Shown here piece by piece: positions 54,516 to 63,411 of a DNA stretch of 64,000 nt; positions within the stretch are counted from its first letter, which is position 1; every line of letters begins with the position of its first letter. Source of the stretch: Thalassolituus maritimus (GTDB lineage Bacteria > Pseudomonadota > Gammaproteobacteria > Pseudomonadales > Oceanobacteraceae). The notes beneath the pieces are model-generated. The model ran no database searches and was not told the DNA's origin. It saw nothing but the letters and a program-made list of their open reading frames with translations. Both the position numbers and the translations under genes were made by a program. The DNA lies in the NCBI GenBank assembly GCA_913019975.1, contig CAJWBH010000003.1:158662-222661 (forward strand), in the 5' to 3' direction.

Positions 54516-55505
54516 TCACTTCATACTGAGAGAGTACGAAGGAATCGCAGAATCCAATACTTTATCGAGCGTCATAGGAGGGAGCTCCCCAACGACGCTC
54601 AGGCGAACGCGCTGTCCATCCTGCGTAAGAATATCTTCTACGGTAGCCGAAACCGGGCCCCACTGTCGACTGACACGGGATGAGGACGACCTGCCTTGCC
54701 CGACACGATCAACGAACAGAGAGAATGAAGCCAGCCCGTCAGAGAAGGTCATGCGAATATTATCATCAGACTCGATCGCCTGCTGGATGTGAAACCCCTT
54801 GGGCAACCAGGATGGGAACCAGTCCGACTCAGGACTCACATCAACGCTATTTTTCTTACTGAATTGGAGGGTGTGCCCGACATCAGCAGCCCTAGACTCG
54901 TTGTCTGGCATGGTAAATTCTGTATCCAGACTCACAAACTGATAGCGTCGCAGCACTCTACCCTGTTCATTCGTCATTTCAGCTTTTAACGGCAGCTTAG
55001 AGGCCTTGTCCAACCAGATCTGGTAAGCATAACGGTCAGGACGCTCAGGGGTTATCCAGATAGAAACCGTCTGGCGACCCGCGACACGCTCTGATTGAAG
55101 ATCGGCGAGGGCAAAATCGTAGCTCTGATCGAGCGCTGAAAGAGATGAAGGGAAATTATGACCGAACGGCTTCATGACGTCGGGCGTCATACCCGATTGA
55201 TGCTGGCCCTCGTGAATACATACGATTTCATCGTGGGCAAGAATCTGAGAGCGCTCGAGGCCAGTCAGATAGTCTGTCCTTTGCACCAATCCCTGGTTCC
55301 GATAGGTTTGCTGGATTCGGGCCGACTCCCAGCGAGCGGGAGACCCAAACATTACGCTGCCTGAATAACTCTGAGAGCGAACAGCCTCACTCATGTCTGA
55401 CATTAAGCTTAACGCTTTCTGGTCGCCTGCGCTCGCAGACACCCCGAACGTCAGCCCCACCGCCAAAAGCGCGGTGGAACATCGGGTGCTTAACGACTCG
55501 AGCAT
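54516..55505 (-). CDS. rseB: Sigma-E regulatory protein RseB/MucB
   Basis: Periplasmic protein that binds RseA and protects it from proteolysis until lipid or LPS signals release it. The 329 residues start with a signal peptide (about 1-26, ending VSASA) and show the N-terminal lipoprotein-localisation-like fold (about 30-200, with YSGSVMFGSPARWESARI and VAGRQTVSIWITPERPDRYAYQIWLD) and a smaller C-terminal domain containing WFPSWLPKGFHI. It starts 3 bp after the rseA stop. Confidence 0.95.
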   Translation of the reverse strand: MLESLSTRCSTALLAVGLTFGVSASAGDQKALSLMSDMSEAVRSQSYSGSVMFGSPARWESARIQQTYRNQGLVQRTDYLTGLERSQILAHDEIVCIHEGQHQSGMTPDVMKPFGHNFPSSLSALDQSYDFALADLQSERVAGRQTVSIWITPERPDRYAYQIWLDKASKLPLKAEMTNEQGRVLRRYQFVSLDTEFTMPDNESRAADVGHTLQFSKKNSVDVSPESDWFPSWLPKGFHIQQAIESDDNIRMTFSDGLASFSLFVDRVGQGRSSSSRVSRQWGPVSATVEDILTQDGQRVRLSVVGELPPMTLDKVLDSAIPSYSLSMK

Positions 55506-55508
55506 AAA

Positions 55509-56210
55509 TTACTCTGGCGCAGGTCCAGCGCTGACTTCAGCCCGGACGCGCTCGCGGATGCCGCTGTCCTGGCCAAAGTTTGCGACACGTGCATATGGCA
55601 CAGCCTGATGCGTTTCCATACCAAAGGCCTGGTCTTCGTGCTCGAGCACATATTGCTTCAGGCGTTCCTGAGCTTCTGCCAGTTCTGCAGCAGACATCTG
55701 AGTGTCAGCAGCCACTGAAGCAGCCGCAACAGAAGACTGAGGCATCACCGCAGGCACTGACTGAACAGCTTCCGCCTTGGCAAGCGTCATATCAGCAGAA
55801 CCAACCGTAACGTCAGGCACGGAAAGCACTCGCGCACCCAACAGAACCGCCATGGTCACCGAAGCAGCAACCGCACCTGATACCATCCAGCCCGGCAAAA
55901 CGGACGCTTTGGGCTGCGTGGCGTCAGAGGTTTCAACGTCAGGCGCCGCTGCACTTGTTGAAGCACTCGCCTGACCAGCCCCCGGAACTTCGTCCATTGG
56001 CTCACCTTCTATGGCCTGCAAAATCCCTTTTGAGAGATCAACGGTGTCAACGGATTCACCGCGCATAGCTGCCCCGATCAGGTGGAAGTTTGCCCACTGC
56101 TCTCGGAATTCAGCATCATTTTCGACGTGATTCAATACACGTCTCAGTTCAAGCTCGTCACACTCGCCATCACAGAGAGCTGACAGAGACTCCCTTATCC
56201 GGTTCTTCAT
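55509..56210 (-). CDS. rseA: Anti-sigma-E factor RseA/MucA
   Basis: Single-pass membrane protein that sequesters sigma-E. The 233 residues have the N-terminal sigma-binding domain (about 1-70, with ESLSALCDGECDELELRRVL and FHLIGAAMRG), a disordered Ala/Ser-rich linker, one transmembrane helix (about 108-128, WMVSGAVAASVTMAVLLGAR), and a periplasmic C-terminal part (about 130-233) that should bind RseB and be cut by DegS/AlgW. It starts 20 bp after the rpoE stop. Confidence 0.95.
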   Translation of the reverse strand: MKNRIRESLSALCDGECDELELRRVLNHVENDAEFREQWANFHLIGAAMRGESVDTVDLSKGILQAIEGEPMDEVPGAGQASASTSAAAPDVETSDATQPKASVLPGWMVSGAVAASVTMAVLLGARVLSVPDVTVGSADMTLAKAEAVQSVPAVMPQSSVAAASVAADTQMSAAELAEAQERLKQYVLEHEDQAFGMETHQAVPYARVANFGQDSGIRERVRAEVSAGPAPE

Positions 56211-56230
56211 AAACTACACCCATCCAGCAT

Positions 56231-56872
56231 TTATGCAGTCGCGCTGAGCAACGGCCGCATTTTCTTTTCAATTGCTTCCCGCGCTCGGAAAATTCGGGAT
56301 CTTACTGTCCCTATCGGGCAATTCATTGCCTCTGCAATCTCTTCGTAACTGAGCCCTTCGAGCTCACGTAGGGTCACTGCACGACGTAATTCGTCTGGCA
56401 GATCTTCGATCGCATCAAATACGACCTTGCGCAGCTGATCTCTCTGAAGGAGACCATCCGGCGTCTCTACGTCTTTCATATTGGCCTCGTCTGCGAAATA
56501 AGCAGCGTCGTCGAGGTCAATGTCCTGAGTCGGCGTCTTACGACCACGACTGATCAGGTGATTCTTAGCGGTATTCACCGCAATCCGGTACATCCAGGTA
56601 TAGAACTGGCTATCTCCGCGGAAAGAGGGTAGCGCCCGATACGCTTTGATAAATGCTTCCTGCGTCACATCCTGAGCTTCAGCATGATCGGAAACAAACC
56701 GACCTACCAAAGAAAGGATACGATGCTGGTACTTCACCACCAGCAGGTCGAATGCCCGCCGGTCACCCTTCTGAACCCGCGCGACCAATTGTTGGTCTGA
56801 AGCTGGTTGGTCGGTCATCTGGTTACCTGCATCTGTAGGTTGCTTCTCTGCAACATTAGTTGAACGAGTCAC
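56231..56872 (-). CDS. rpoE: RNA polymerase sigma factor RpoE (AlgU)
   Basis: ECF sigma factor for the envelope stress regulon. The 213-residue frame has region 2 with DQQLVARVQKGDRRAFDLLV, AEAQDVTQEAFIKAYRAL and FYTWMYRIAVNTAKNHL, and region 4 with LRELEGLSYEEIAEAMNCPIGTVRSRIFRAREAI (described as about residues 168-200). It is close to AlgU. Two starts are possible. GTG at 56872 has GGAGGG 6 nt upstream. ATG at 56818 gives 195 residues, nearer AlgU's 193, with AGG 7 nt upstream. A sigma-E-type promoter lies about 90 nt upstream, implying autoregulation. Confidence 0.96.
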   Translation of the reverse strand: MTRSTNVAEKQPTDAGNQMTDQPASDQQLVARVQKGDRRAFDLLVVKYQHRILSLVGRFVSDHAEAQDVTQEAFIKAYRALPSFRGDSQFYTWMYRIAVNTAKNHLISRGRKTPTQDIDLDDAAYFADEANMKDVETPDGLLQRDQLRKVVFDAIEDLPDELRRAVTLRELEGLSYEEIAEAMNCPIGTVRSRIFRAREAIEKKMRPLLSATA

Positions 56873-56959
56873 ACCTTGCCCTCCGTTAGTGGCTGTATAA
56901 GTTCGGTGTGTCTCAGAGCAGATAGTTCATTATCTTGACACTTCGTGACATACACACCG

Positions 56960-56987
56960 ATAGACCACCCAGAATTCGACGAGTTCC
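56960..56987 (-). promoter_or_regulatory. Sigma-E-type promoter of the rpoE operon
   Basis: On the minus strand GGAACTC (56987-56981) is followed after 16 nt by TCTAT (56964-56960). The sigma-E consensus is GGAACTT-N15/16-TCTGA, so the -35 is one base off and the spacing is right. It lies 88 nt before the GTG start of rpoE and predicts autoactivation, as for rpoE/algU elsewhere. Confidence 0.75.
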
Positions 56988-57098
56988 GTGACGAGCGAGT
57001 TTCTTTGTCAACGGGCCTCCGGCGATTTATAGTGCGGCCTGTTTGCCAGCGCCTGAGAGAAGGCTTAGCTGAGATTACCACCACTGGAGCCTGTGTGC

Positions 57099-58706
57099 AT
57101 GAGCCAGACACTGACTTTTGATGTTTTGATTATAGGTAGCGGCGCCGCGGGCCTGACACTGGGCTTGTCGCTGCCCGAGCACCTGAAAGTCGCGATCATC
57201 AGTAAAGACTCCATGGATGCCGGTTCAACACGTTGGGCGCAGGGCGGCGTCGCTGCCGTACTCGACGAAGAGGACAGTGTCGACGCGCACGTTGCTGACA
57301 CGCTCACAGCTGGTGCAGGATTGTGTAACGAAGCCGCCGTGCGCTTCACCGTCGGTAATTCTACAGAAGCTATACAATGGTTAATCGACCTCGGGGTTCC
57401 GTTTACCAAGGATGGCGAGGATCAGTTTCATCTGACCCGGGAAGGTGGGCACAGTGCGCGCCGGATTATCCACGCTGCCGATGCTACCGGCCATGCAATC
57501 TCTGATACGCTTCTGCAGAAGGCAGAAGAGAGAAAGAACCTTACTCTGTTGCATGATTACATCGCGGTTGATCTGATAACCGGGGACAAACTAGGGCTTG
57601 AACATCACGCCTGTATCGGCGGCTACTTTCTGAATAAGAAAACCGGCGAAGTCGATGCAGTCACCGCCAAAGCAACCGCGCTGGCTACGGGCGGTGCCAG
57701 CAAAGTCTATCTCTACACCAGCAACCCCGACGGTGCCTCAGGCGACGGCATTGCCATGGCATGGCGAGCGGGCTGCCGTGTTGCCAATATGGAGTTCAAT
57801 CAGTTCCATCCCACCTGCCTCTATCACCCCCAGGCAGGTTCATTCCTGATCACCGAAGCCGTGCGCGGCGAAGGCGGCAAACTACTGCTGCCAAACGGTA
57901 AGCGTTTTATGGATAAATTCGATGAACGGGCCGAGCTGGCTCCCCGGGATATCGTCGCACGCGCTATCGACCATGAAATGAAACGCCTGGGCGCCGATTG
58001 CCTGTTTCTGGATATCTCGCACAAGCCCGCTGAGTTCATACGCGAACACTTTCCGACTATTTATGATCGCTGCCTGCAGCTGGGTATCGATATCACCAAA
58101 GACCCTATCCCGGTTGTCCCTGCGGCCCACTACACCTGTGGTGGCGTAGTTTCTGACAACGCAGGCCGGACCGATATTGATCGGCTCTACGCCATTGGAG
58201 AAACCGCCTGTACCGGCCTGCACGGTGCAAACCGTCTTGCCAGCAACTCTCTGCTTGAGTGTCTCGTATACGCCCGGGCTGCTGCGGCAGACATTGAAGC
58301 TCAGATTGCCCAGATCCCTGCCCCTGACCCCGTTCCACACTGGGATTCAAGCCAGGTCACAGATTCTGACGAAGACGTTGTGATTTCGCACAACTGGGAT
58401 GAACTGCGCCGCTTTATGTGGGACTACGTGGGGATTGTCCGTACGACCAAGCGACTGGTCAGGGCCAAGCACCGTGTAAAACTACTGCGTCAGGAGATTC
58501 AGGAGTTTTACTCCAACCACAAAGTGACCAACGACCTGCTGGAACTGCGTAACCTGGTTGACGTGGCCGACGTTATTATCCGCTCAGCACTGATGCGTAA
58601 AGAGAGCCGTGGCCTGCACTACAGTCGGGACTACCCTGAGGCACTGCCAAGAGCCTTTGATACCGTGCTCATGTCCAAATACATCAGCGAACTGGGTAGC
58701 CTGTAA
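57099..58706 (+). CDS. nadB: L-aspartate oxidase NadB
   Basis: FAD enzyme that oxidises aspartate to iminoaspartate, first step of NAD synthesis. The 535 residues show the dinucleotide-binding [11 protein letters not shown] (about 13-23), [12 protein letters not shown] (about 45), the substrate region HTREGGHS-like [20 protein letters not shown] (about 118-137), and [10 protein letters not shown] near 235. The C-terminal helical domain is intact. The ATG at 57099 has GGAG 9 nt upstream. It is divergent from rpoE, as in Pseudomonas. TTGACA at 56935-56940 may be part of its promoter, but no good -10 follows at 17 nt. Confidence 0.97.
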   Translation: MSQTLTFDVLIIGSGAAGLTLGLSLPEHLKVAIISKDSMDAGSTRWAQGGVAAVLDEEDSVDAHVADTLTAGAGLCNEAAVRFTVGNSTEAIQWLIDLGVPFTKDGEDQFHLTREGGHSARRIIHAADATGHAISDTLLQKAEERKNLTLLHDYIAVDLITGDKLGLEHHACIGGYFLNKKTGEVDAVTAKATALATGGASKVYLYTSNPDGASGDGIAMAWRAGCRVANMEFNQFHPTCLYHPQAGSFLITEAVRGEGGKLLLPNGKRFMDKFDERAELAPRDIVARAIDHEMKRLGADCLFLDISHKPAEFIREHFPTIYDRCLQLGIDITKDPIPVVPAAHYTCGGVVSDNAGRTDIDRLYAIGETACTGLHGANRLASNSLLECLVYARAAAADIEAQIAQIPAPDPVPHWDSSQVTDSDEDVVISHNWDELRRFMWDYVGIVRTTKRLVRAKHRVKLLRQEIQEFYSNHKVTNDLLELRNLVDVADVIIRSALMRKESRGLHYSRDYPEALPRAFDTVLMSKYISELGSL

Positions 58707-58722
58707 TCTGAACCGTGGGCGT

Positions 58723-59160
58723 TCAGATACTGCCATACAACTCGAATTTAAGGTGGTTGAAGGGCTCGCGACTTAAAAAGCAGTCGGGCCTTATGACAAG
58801 CACCTGCCAGGGCCAGAAACCCCAAACCAGTACAATCAGTTTTCGGCGGCGAATGCTACCGGAATGAAACCGGAGTGGTACTTTCTCTCCCTCCTTAAAC
58901 ATCCACCAACCATCAGCGTTTTTTCCGATAAGCTGTGGCGCACGCTTCGTTAAGAGCGCCCGGGCCGTGAGCGCCAGAGGGACAACGGCCAGCAGACTCC
59001 AGGCATAATTTGTCGAGTCCCAGAAAGCCGTTCCCAAAAGAGCAAAGACCAGCAATAACGTTGCTGACAGCCAGGTCAGGACTTCAACACGCTGCTGAAG
59101 CCCGGACGGCCGTATGATCCACTCAGCGCGGTTGGCGTGCAAACGCCAGCACCAGATCAA
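58723..59160 (-). CDS. ygfX: YgfX (CptA) family inner-membrane protein
   Basis: A 145-residue protein with two closely spaced hydrophobic helices (about 29-46 and 50-66) and a C-terminal cytosolic part containing GFWPWQVLVIRPD. YgfX/CptA in E. coli is a small membrane protein encoded with sdhE; it has been described as a toxin affecting MreB/FtsZ, while other work ties the pair to flavinylation. Sequence similarity is weak, so the call depends on its position after sdhE with a 38-base overlap. It converges on nadB with 16 bp between stops. Confidence 0.75.
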   Translation of the reverse strand: MIWCWRLHANRAEWIIRPSGLQQRVEVLTWLSATLLLVFALLGTAFWDSTNYAWSLLAVVPLALTARALLTKRAPQLIGKNADGWWMFKEGEKVPLRFHSGSIRRRKLIVLVWGFWPWQVLVIRPDCFLSREPFNHLKFELYGSI

Positions 59161-59386
59161 CGATACGTTTCATGTCGGGATCTTCAGGTTCGGCATGTTC
59201 CATAAACCAGGTGAAGAGATCCGGATCTTCCTTGTCGAGAAGGTTGCGGTATCGTAACTGATCATCATCACTCAGCTGCGCATATTGTTGCTGAGCAAAA
59301 GGTAAGAGCAATACATCAAGCTCCAGCATGCCACGGCGGCTATGCCAGATAGCCCGCTTTGCCTGAATTTCTTTTTCTTCAGTCAT
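59123..59386 (-). CDS. sdhE: FAD assembly factor SdhE
   Basis: Small cytosolic protein (87 residues) that promotes covalent FAD attachment to succinate dehydrogenase. The key RGMLELD motif (about 19-25) includes the conserved Arg-Gly and Glu. The remainder has the five-helix fold pattern with LLDKEDPDLFTWFMEHAEPED. The ATG at 59386 is preferred over a GTG at 59398, with GAGGTG about 10 nt upstream. It overlaps ygfX downstream. A TATAAT lies about 30 nt upstream on the minus strand. It is divergent from ygfZ, another Fe-S/flavin-related factor. Confidence 0.92.
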   Translation of the reverse strand: MTEEKEIQAKRAIWHSRRGMLELDVLLLPFAQQQYAQLSDDDQLRYRNLLDKEDPDLFTWFMEHAEPEDPDMKRIVDLVLAFARQPR

Positions 59387-59415
59387 CTTCTGATTCACCT
59401 CTGTCAGGGGGACGC

Positions 59416-59445
59416 ATTATAACAAAGGTCAGTACGAAGTCTCAC
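59416..59445 (-). promoter_or_regulatory. Promoter of sdhE-ygfX
   Basis: Perfect TATAAT on the minus strand (59421-59416) with GTGAGA 18 nt upstream (59445-59440), about 30 nt before the sdhE start codon. Confidence 0.55.
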
Positions 59446-59516
59446 ACCAGCCCTTGAAATCACATACACTCTGCCTCCATATGCAGTAGTCCCTACCCCA
59501 CCCGCAAGGAGTCATC

Positions 59517-60449
59517 ATGTCTCAGACCATCGCCACATTCGGCCAGATCACCGATCAGGGATTTATTCCTGCTAACGGAAGCCCTACCCTAAGTGATCAG
59601 GGCGAGGCGAGAACCGTGCTCAGCCAGTTTACGCTGCTACAGATAGACGGGCCAGACAGTGAAAAATTCCTACAGGGGCAACTCACCTGCGACATGCAAA
59701 GTGTCACCAGCGAGCAGTGGCAGGCGGGCGCCTGTTGCGACGCAAAAGGGCGCATGATCGCTAACTTCATCGCTGCGCGATCCGACACCGGATTTATTTT
59801 ACGGCTTCCTTCGTTTCAGGCAGAGGTTCTGGTGAATCACCTGAAAAAGTACGCCGTCTTTTTCAAAGCAACTATGAGTGTCACAGAGAATCTCAGAATC
59901 ATTGGCGAATTGAACACTGCTTCAGGCGACAAATCGGTGCGTCAGGGGGATGTACGCCAACTGAACTGGCCAGACGGTCGTTGCGAATATTGGGTGCCCG
60001 ATGCACTGACCGACGATTACCTCAGCAATTATCCGCTTGTCTCTGAATCGGCCTGGCACGCGGCAGACGTAAGCTCAGGCTGGCTCTGGGTACAACCTTT
60101 ATCATCCGCAGCCTGGATACCACAGTACTGCGACTGGCAGGCCCACGACGGCATCAGCTTCAGTAAGGGGTGCTATACCGGGCAGGAAGTGGTCGCTCGC
60201 CTGCAATACTTAGGGAAGAGTAAGCGTCACCTGTATCGGGTGGAACCAGCCACTGATCTTCCTGACATCATGGCGGATGTTCTCATCAATGGTAAAGCCA
60301 AAGGTGAGCTGGCCACCCGCGTATGCCGTGATGGCAAATTCATCGGTTTGGCCGTGGTAAGCAGTGACGAGGAAACACTCGAGGGCGAATGTGGGGACCG
60401 GAAAATCACTCTGCGCAGAGTCTTCTATACTGAAGACGAACGCGGATAA
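59517..60449 (+). CDS. ygfZ: Folate-binding protein YgfZ
   Basis: Tetrahydrofolate-dependent factor needed for full activity of some Fe-S enzymes such as MiaB. The 310 residues show the GcvT-like fold with FLQGQLTCDM (about 50), DAKGRMIANF (about 77-86), and the hallmark KGCYTGQEVVARLQYLGK (about 219-236) with the conserved redox-relevant Cys. AAGGAG lies 6 nt before the ATG. In a genome region with a reduced isc locus this factor is notable because it supports cluster repair or use. Confidence 0.95.
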   Translation: MSQTIATFGQITDQGFIPANGSPTLSDQGEARTVLSQFTLLQIDGPDSEKFLQGQLTCDMQSVTSEQWQAGACCDAKGRMIANFIAARSDTGFILRLPSFQAEVLVNHLKKYAVFFKATMSVTENLRIIGELNTASGDKSVRQGDVRQLNWPDGRCEYWVPDALTDDYLSNYPLVSESAWHAADVSSGWLWVQPLSSAAWIPQYCDWQAHDGISFSKGCYTGQEVVARLQYLGKSKRHLYRVEPATDLPDIMADVLINGKAKGELATRVCRDGKFIGLAVVSSDEETLEGECGDRKITLRRVFYTEDERG

Positions 60450-60520
60450 GCGAGCCCCAGACAAACAGGTGCACCGGCGTCCTCTGCGTTTCACCATTTA
60501 ACATACGCAGAGGTACCCGC

Positions 60521-61369
60521 ATGACTGGCCAACTGATCCAGCAGACCCGAGAAGATATCGAGGGAATGATTGCCAGAGACGAGCTGATTCTCCCAACACT
60601 GCCAGAAATTGCTCTGAAGGTGCGGGACATCGCTGAAGATGAAAATGCCAGCATTCAGGACATGGCCCGAGCCCTGACAAAAGACCCTGCATTAAGTGCA
60701 AGACTGCTGCGGGTTACCAACAGCCCCATGGTGAGAACTATGGTGCCCATCACGGATGTTACAACGGCGATCTCACGCCTGGGGATCGACTTTACCAGCA
60801 ACCTGGTCGTCGGTATCGCCATGGAGCAGATGTTCCAGGCAACCAATGATGCCATCGACCGCCGCATGCGCGCATGCTGGTCACACGCAACAGAAATTGC
60901 TGCTTCGGCTCAGGTATTGGCGCGCCACTTCACTAAATTGCCTCCCGATCAGGCGCTCCTCGCAGGACTGGTTCATCAGATTGGTACACTGCCTTTACTA
61001 TCCTACGCAGAACAATCTGGCTCCCTGATTCATGGTGGTCCTTCACTGGATCATGCCATTGCCGAGCTGCATCAGGAGCTGGGTCAGAAAGTACTTCAAT
61101 CCTGGGACTTTCCACCCGAACTGATCGCAGTGACTACCGACTACCTCAACTTCGAACGCGAACGTGACGAGCCTGACCTGATTGACCTGATTCAGGTCGC
61201 TACCCTGCAAAGCTACGCGGGCACCAATCACCCTCTGGCCAATACAGATACCAGCCAGGTGGGCGCTTTTGTGCGACTTGGTCTTGCAGCAGACACTGAA
61301 ACTCTCGAGCTGGACGACATCGCGACTGAACAGTCAGAGACGCAGGCAGCCCTATCCTCCGGTTTTTGA
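60521..61369 (+). CDS. HDOD domain protein
   Basis: A 282-residue soluble protein with an HDOD domain (about 20-220). This is a helical relative of HD hydrolases lacking catalytic His/Asp pairs and found in signalling proteins that respond to c-di-GMP or act with sensor kinases. Visible family motifs are LPTLPEIALKVRDIAEDE (about 25-42), DPALSARLLRVTNSP, ISRLGI near 81, and ALLAGLVHQIGTLPLL near 145. No partner domain is present. A role in motility, surface behaviour or stress signalling is only inference. An HDOD gene also lies beside ygfZ in Pseudomonas. Confidence 0.88.
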   Translation: MTGQLIQQTREDIEGMIARDELILPTLPEIALKVRDIAEDENASIQDMARALTKDPALSARLLRVTNSPMVRTMVPITDVTTAISRLGIDFTSNLVVGIAMEQMFQATNDAIDRRMRACWSHATEIAASAQVLARHFTKLPPDQALLAGLVHQIGTLPLLSYAEQSGSLIHGGPSLDHAIAELHQELGQKVLQSWDFPPELIAVTTDYLNFERERDEPDLIDLIQVATLQSYAGTNHPLANTDTSQVGAFVRLGLAADTETLELDDIATEQSETQAALSSGF

Positions 61370-61406
61370 TCACGAACTCAGGCTGACATTGGGGTACACT
61401 GCCCCC

Positions 61407-62045
61407 ATGACTACGATATTTGCTGCGCTCGTTCTTCTGCTTTCATTTGCCGGGATTCTGATCTGGCTGTTCAGTCTCGCCAAGCCCGGTCGACGGGCCG
61501 AACTCGCAGGAGCCGCAGACCGACTGAATATGAGCTTCGAGCCCTGGCGCATGCTGAGCACAGGCATTCGGCAAGCCGGATTTCAGATTCTGTCTACCGG
61601 AGACCCCCGCTACGTCCCCAACTATATCGAAGACGAAACTGTCCTACTGTTTGATTTCACTCGTCTGACCGGACGAGCACCCACCGTCCAAACACTGATC
61701 ATTATGCCCTGCCCTATCAGTACAGACGCCCGACTCATGATCAGCCCCTTGGCCCGGGAAAGCACCCACTGCTTTGACAAGGGTAAGCCCATTAGCCGGC
61801 TTGAGCATGAGGACCTACCCAACACTCTTGCCGAGCAGCCAATCTACGGACTTCCTGTTCACAAAATACGGCCGCTTCTGACCGAAAATGTCCAAAACTG
61901 GCTTTTGGCCCATCCGCACCTTCACATCGAATGGGCAGCTGGCATGCTCCTTGTCTGCCAGCCTGGCTATCAGATCGCTGGCGACGAACTGGAGGACGTC
62001 ATCGACGACGTTCGTTCACTGGCAAACGCTTTAGCATCACACTGA
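61407..62045 (+). CDS. Hypothetical membrane-anchored protein
   Basis: I do not recognise this 212-residue protein. One N-terminal hydrophobic helix (about 3-22, FAALVLLLSFAGILIWLF) is followed by a cytosolic or periplasmic domain with strands (VLLFDFTRLTGRAP near 74, TLIIMPCPI near 92) and a C-terminal helix (EDVIDDVRSLANALAS). The start at 61407 is chosen because the frame before it overlaps the HDOD gene and looks non-coding. It follows the HDOD gene by 37 bp and precedes the hydrolase by 13 bp, so it is probably part of the same transcript. Confidence 0.65.
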   Translation: MTTIFAALVLLLSFAGILIWLFSLAKPGRRAELAGAADRLNMSFEPWRMLSTGIRQAGFQILSTGDPRYVPNYIEDETVLLFDFTRLTGRAPTVQTLIIMPCPISTDARLMISPLARESTHCFDKGKPISRLEHEDLPNTLAEQPIYGLPVHKIRPLLTENVQNWLLAHPHLHIEWAAGMLLVCQPGYQIAGDELEDVIDDVRSLANALASH

Positions 62046-62058
62046 CCGGAGTACTCCT

Positions 62059-63000
62059 TTGTTCAATATTCTTCGAGCAGCAACGCTTGTTGCTGCCGCT
62101 TACGTATTAATCGCGTGTACCGCAACACAGCAGGACTCGCTCTATCAGAAAGCTCTGGACCTGGGCGAATGGAAAGCCGGGCTGGATGAGCAAAAGTCTG
62201 ACATTGCAGACATCGAGATGAATTATCTGATCCGCAAGGGCGATGGCCCTATCCTGATGCTGGTGCATGGCTTTTCTGCCAACAACAGTACCTGGTTACA
62301 ATTTGCGGATAAGTTACCGGATAACTATTACCTGATCGCACCAGACCTCGCAGGTCATGGCAAATCGAGCGAGGCAGACAGCTATGACCTGGAACGTCAG
62401 GCCGAGCGCCTGAAGGCACTGGCCGAACACCTCAACCTCGGGCCATTCCATATCATCGGCAACTCCATGGGTGGTGCTATCAGTGCTATTTACTCAGCAC
62501 GTTTTCCAGAAGATATTGCCAGTCTCATCCTGATAGATTCTGCTGGTCTGGACGGTGAAAACCAGAGCCAGTTTTTTGCTGAACTCGAAGCTGGTGATAA
62601 TCCGCTAATTGCTACCGATGAAGCATCGTTCGAGTACCGTATGGACCTTATTCTGGAAAAGCAGCCGCCCCTGCCCTGGCCTATCCGCCCGGCACTTATA
62701 CGTGAAACCGTAGAGCGAGCGCCTCTGAACAGAGAAATCTTCGACGATATGCTGGCAACCCGTGAGCGCATGGACCAGAACGAAATGAAGCGAATGATCT
62801 CATCCAACGTAAATATGCCAGCATTAATTATGTGGGGAGAGAAAGACCGCGTTCTGGATGTATCAGCAGTGGCGGAATTCAAAAAGGTAATTCCACAGGC
62901 AGAAGTGAAAATCTATCCGGACCTAGGCCATGTGCCTATGCTTGAAGATCCATCTGCCAGTGCAGAGACCATCAGTTCATTTATCAGCAAGCTTGACTGA
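62059..63000 (+). CDS. Alpha/beta-hydrolase lipoprotein
   Basis: A 313-residue secreted hydrolase of unknown substrate (lipase/esterase-like). The N-terminus is a signal peptide with lipobox LIAC, lipidated Cys20. The alpha/beta-hydrolase core has the oxyanion HG in LVHGFSANNSTW (about 73), the nucleophile elbow GNSMGG (about 134-139) with Ser136, an acid in WGEKDRVLD (Asp near 262), and the catalytic His in YPDLGHVPMLEDP (about 288). The start codon is TTG, preceded by GGAG at 7 nt. It overlaps the next gene's proposed start by 8 bases. Confidence 0.88.
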   Translation: MFNILRAATLVAAAYVLIACTATQQDSLYQKALDLGEWKAGLDEQKSDIADIEMNYLIRKGDGPILMLVHGFSANNSTWLQFADKLPDNYYLIAPDLAGHGKSSEADSYDLERQAERLKALAEHLNLGPFHIIGNSMGGAISAIYSARFPEDIASLILIDSAGLDGENQSQFFAELEAGDNPLIATDEASFEYRMDLILEKQPPLPWPIRPALIRETVERAPLNREIFDDMLATRERMDQNEMKRMISSNVNMPALIMWGEKDRVLDVSAVAEFKKVIPQAEVKIYPDLGHVPMLEDPSASAETISSFISKLD

Positions 63001-63409
63001 CTTCAGACAGGCCACTGTCGCGGAAGCCAATGCTTTGTACAAGGCGGCGCAATACAGTGGCCGGGCAAGCCCAGATGACACTTTGTATGCCAGCTTCAGA
63101 GCCGGTCGATGCTGCTGTGTGACCCGGCTTCAGGACCATTCAGAGGTCTGGCTTCTCCGCAATCTGTGCACGCTGCCTGCTTATCGCCATCAAGGAATGG
63201 CGTCAGAGCTCTGCTGCTACATACTGCGTACCACAGAGAAGCCGGTCTGGTTGTTCCCTTTACCCGAATTAATTCCGTTTTATGAAAACGCTGGCTTTAA
63301 TAGAGTGAGCGAAGATGAACTGCCCGATTGCCTGGATCAGATATGGCGATCGAGTAAAAAAAAGCATCCGCAGTCATACCCAATGATGGCTGTGCCCGAC
63401 AGGAGATAA
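62993..63409 (+). CDS. GNAT family N-acetyltransferase
   Basis: A 138-residue predicted acetyltransferase of unknown substrate. The acetyl-CoA site is visible as VWLLRNLCTLPAYRHQGMASELCCYI (about 62-87), with the R-x-x-G-x-A motif in YRHQGMAS. A C-terminal YENAGFNRV (about 108-116) is the usual final strand. The TTG at 62993 is the best start, overlapping the previous stop, but it lacks a clear ribosome site, so translation may be coupled. The frame is open further upstream inside the hydrolase gene. It is 2 bp from the DUF4442 gene. Confidence 0.75.
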   Translation: MTDFRQATVAEANALYKAAQYSGRASPDDTLYASFRAGRCCCVTRLQDHSEVWLLRNLCTLPAYRHQGMASELCCYILRTTEKPVWLFPLPELIPFYENAGFNRVSEDELPDCLDQIWRSSKKKHPQSYPMMAVPDRR

Positions 63410-63411
63410 CT

